A stretch of DNA of 5,264 nt from Leptofilum sp050292445 (GTDB taxonomy: Bacteria > Chloroflexota > Anaerolineae > Promineifilales > Promineifilaceae): contig JBNKLQ010000365.1 in assembly GCA_050292445.1 (NCBI GenBank), positions 1 through 5,264 of the forward strand, written 5' to 3'. The position numbers and the translations under genes were made by a program. Positions within the stretch are counted from its first letter, which is position 1. The number at the start of each line of letters is the position of its first letter. Under the pieces are notes generated by a model. That model was not told the origin of the DNA. It saw nothing but the letters and a program-made list of their open reading frames with translations, and did no database searches. Shown here piece after piece: positions 4,298-5,264 of the stretch.

Positions 4298-5264
4298 ATG
4301 GCCGGTTCTCGTAACAAACAATTAAAGCGTGCAGTCATGGTTGTGATGAGCTTTGCCATTACCCTGATCACAATCACGGTTTTTTACCAGCTGACCCAGA
4401 TTAAATCGCTGCAAGCCCAGACGCCTTCGATAAGGTTAGATCGTAGCATTCTCTCTGTTAATGAAAATGTAGGCACAGCCACTCTGAATGTGATCCTCGA
4501 AAATCCGCCAAGTTATCTGGTGACGGTTACGGTAAAAACTGTTAGTAGCGGGTCAGCTACGGCGGGTTTAGATTATGTGGCGCTGACACAGATACTCACG
4601 TTTACGGTCGGTGGAGCAACGACGCAGCCAATTGGTGTTGACATTACTAATGATACGCTGGTGGAAGATACGGAATCTTTTTTAGTTCAGCTATCAGATC
4701 CCAAAACAGTAAGTGTTACGTTGGGTTCACCGCTTGTTGCCTCCGTGAATATTAACGATAATGATTCAGGGTCACCCACAGCCACCCCCATTTTTGGCGA
4801 CCAGTACGAGCCGAACAATACATTCAATGAAGCCCCAGAAACGGCCGCAGGTGCGGCTGACCTCTGTAATCTGACCTTTTACCCACCTGGCGATCAAGAT
4901 TATTTCCGCTGGTGGGGCAAAGCCGGTATTACCTACATCGTTTCTACCTCGGATTTGGATGCCGGGCTTGATACCGTGTTGAATGTTTATAATGCGAACC
5001 AATCCCTCATCAGCAGCAATGATGATGTTTCCGCAGGCATCTTCCGTTCAGAAGTGCGCTTTACAGCAGGCAGCGATGGCTATTACTATGCCCGTGTGAC
5101 CAACAAATCGCCCGTTGATCCTGTAGACAAGGTGTACTGTTTTGGAATTGATTCTACGGTTGAACCAACAACAACCCCACCGCCGGGTTTCCCCTCCAAT
5201 GCAGATGTGTGTGAGTTTAACAGCACGCTCGATACAGCTTGCCTAATGGTTGTGGGCGAGACAA
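4298..5264 (+). CDS. Exported Calx-beta and PPC-type domain protein, 3' end cut by window
   Basis: The frame is open from ATG 4298 to the right edge (322 codons, no stop). The N-terminus has a basic stretch (R5, K7, K10, R11) and a hydrophobic segment (about 12-32), a signal peptide or membrane anchor; cleavage might follow A40. Residues 44-156 match a Calx-beta domain, with SVNENVGTATLNV (53-65), TAGLDY (88-93), LTFTVGG (100-106), DITNDTLVEDTESFLVQLSD (115-134) and INDND (152-156); its acidic residues resemble calcium-binding positions in the family. After a SPTATP linker, residues 167-285 resemble a bacterial pre-peptidase C-terminal (PPC) domain: GDQYEPNNTF (167-176), GDQDYFRWW (198-206), a DTVLNVYN strand and a late aromatic Tyr-rich strand. 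A TTTPPP linker leads into what looks like a second PPC-like repeat. AAGGA lies four bases before the start. The likely role is an extracellular adhesin, enzyme or surface protein; the function cannot be told without the missing C-terminus. Confidence 0.85.
   Translation, partial: MAGSRNKQLKRAVMVVMSFAITLITITVFYQLTQIKSLQAQTPSIRLDRSILSVNENVGTATLNVILENPPSYLVTVTVKTVSSGSATAGLDYVALTQILTFTVGGATTQPIGVDITNDTLVEDTESFLVQLSDPKTVSVTLGSPLVASVNINDNDSGSPTATPIFGDQYEPNNTFNEAPETAAGAADLCNLTFYPPGDQDYFRWWGKAGITYIVSTSDLDAGLDTVLNVYNANQSLISSNDDVSAGIFRSEVRFTAGSDGYYYARVTNKSPVDPVDKVYCFGIDSTVEPTTTPPPGFPSNADVCEFNSTLDTACLMVVGET

Larger units (their letters stand above)
127..4847. repeat. Dispersed palindrome CGGCCG, extended as ACGGCCG or CGGCCGT (10 copies)
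   Basis: CGGCCG starts at 127, 241, 1237, 1348, 2243, 2675, 3233, 4090, 4107 and 4842. Every copy has A before it, T after it, or both; the full octamer ACGGCCGT occurs at 126, 1347, 3232 and 4089. With roughly 50% GC, about one to two hexamers would be expected. Eight copies are in genes and two form the clpP terminator. It resembles in style the highly iterated palindromes known from cyanobacteria, but with a different sequence. Confidence 0.7.

Noticed and set aside
4772..5002. Minus-strand open frame under the Calx-beta gene
   Set aside because: It lies inside a plus-strand gene with clear domain matches and has no recognisable product.

Overview
The window looks like an ordinary chromosomal stretch of a free-living bacterium with about 50% GC. 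The protein style suggests Chloroflexota, possibly Anaerolineae-like: the ClpP active-site wording, a trigger factor with acidic extensions, and a secreted Calx-beta/PPC-type protein with Pro-Thr-rich linkers. That placement is inference from sequence style, not from a search. I see no phage, insertion sequence, CRISPR array or plasmid signature.

Layout. Positions 1-1378, minus strand: a nearly complete amidohydrolase very similar to 8-oxoguanine deaminase, with its 3' end cut by the window edge. Positions 1379-1494: a divergent intergenic region with a strong promoter for the tRNA, a weaker candidate promoter for the deaminase, and a 9-bp inverted repeat touching both. Positions 1495-1576: tRNA-Leu(UAG), followed by an intrinsic terminator. 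Positions 1672-3285: tig (trigger factor), unusually long because of an acidic insertion and a 75-residue acidic tail built partly from a 21-bp tandem repeat. Positions 3286-3454: a leader with several competing inverted repeats. Positions 3455-4057: clpP, closed by a strong intrinsic terminator. Positions 4120-4297: an AT-rich promoter region and a structured leader. Position 4298 to the right edge: the start of an exported Calx-beta/PPC-repeat protein.

How the genes fit together. tig and clpP form a protein-quality-control pair: a ribosome-bound chaperone/prolyl isomerase and the proteolytic core of the Clp protease. They sit in the order known from many bacteria, but clpX does not follow; transcription appears to stop right after clpP. 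The deaminase (purine salvage or catabolism) and the surface protein look like separate transcription units.

Nothing here convincingly amounts to a new biological system. The most interesting signals are: (a) a dispersed palindrome, CGGCCG with A before or T after it, present ten times, always in the same reading frame when in genes, and used twice to build the clpP terminator; (b) the acidic expansion of trigger factor; (c) a leader before the surface-protein gene with a duplicated Shine-Dalgarno-like octamer and a complementary segment between the copies; and (d) the inverted repeat in the divergent promoter region.
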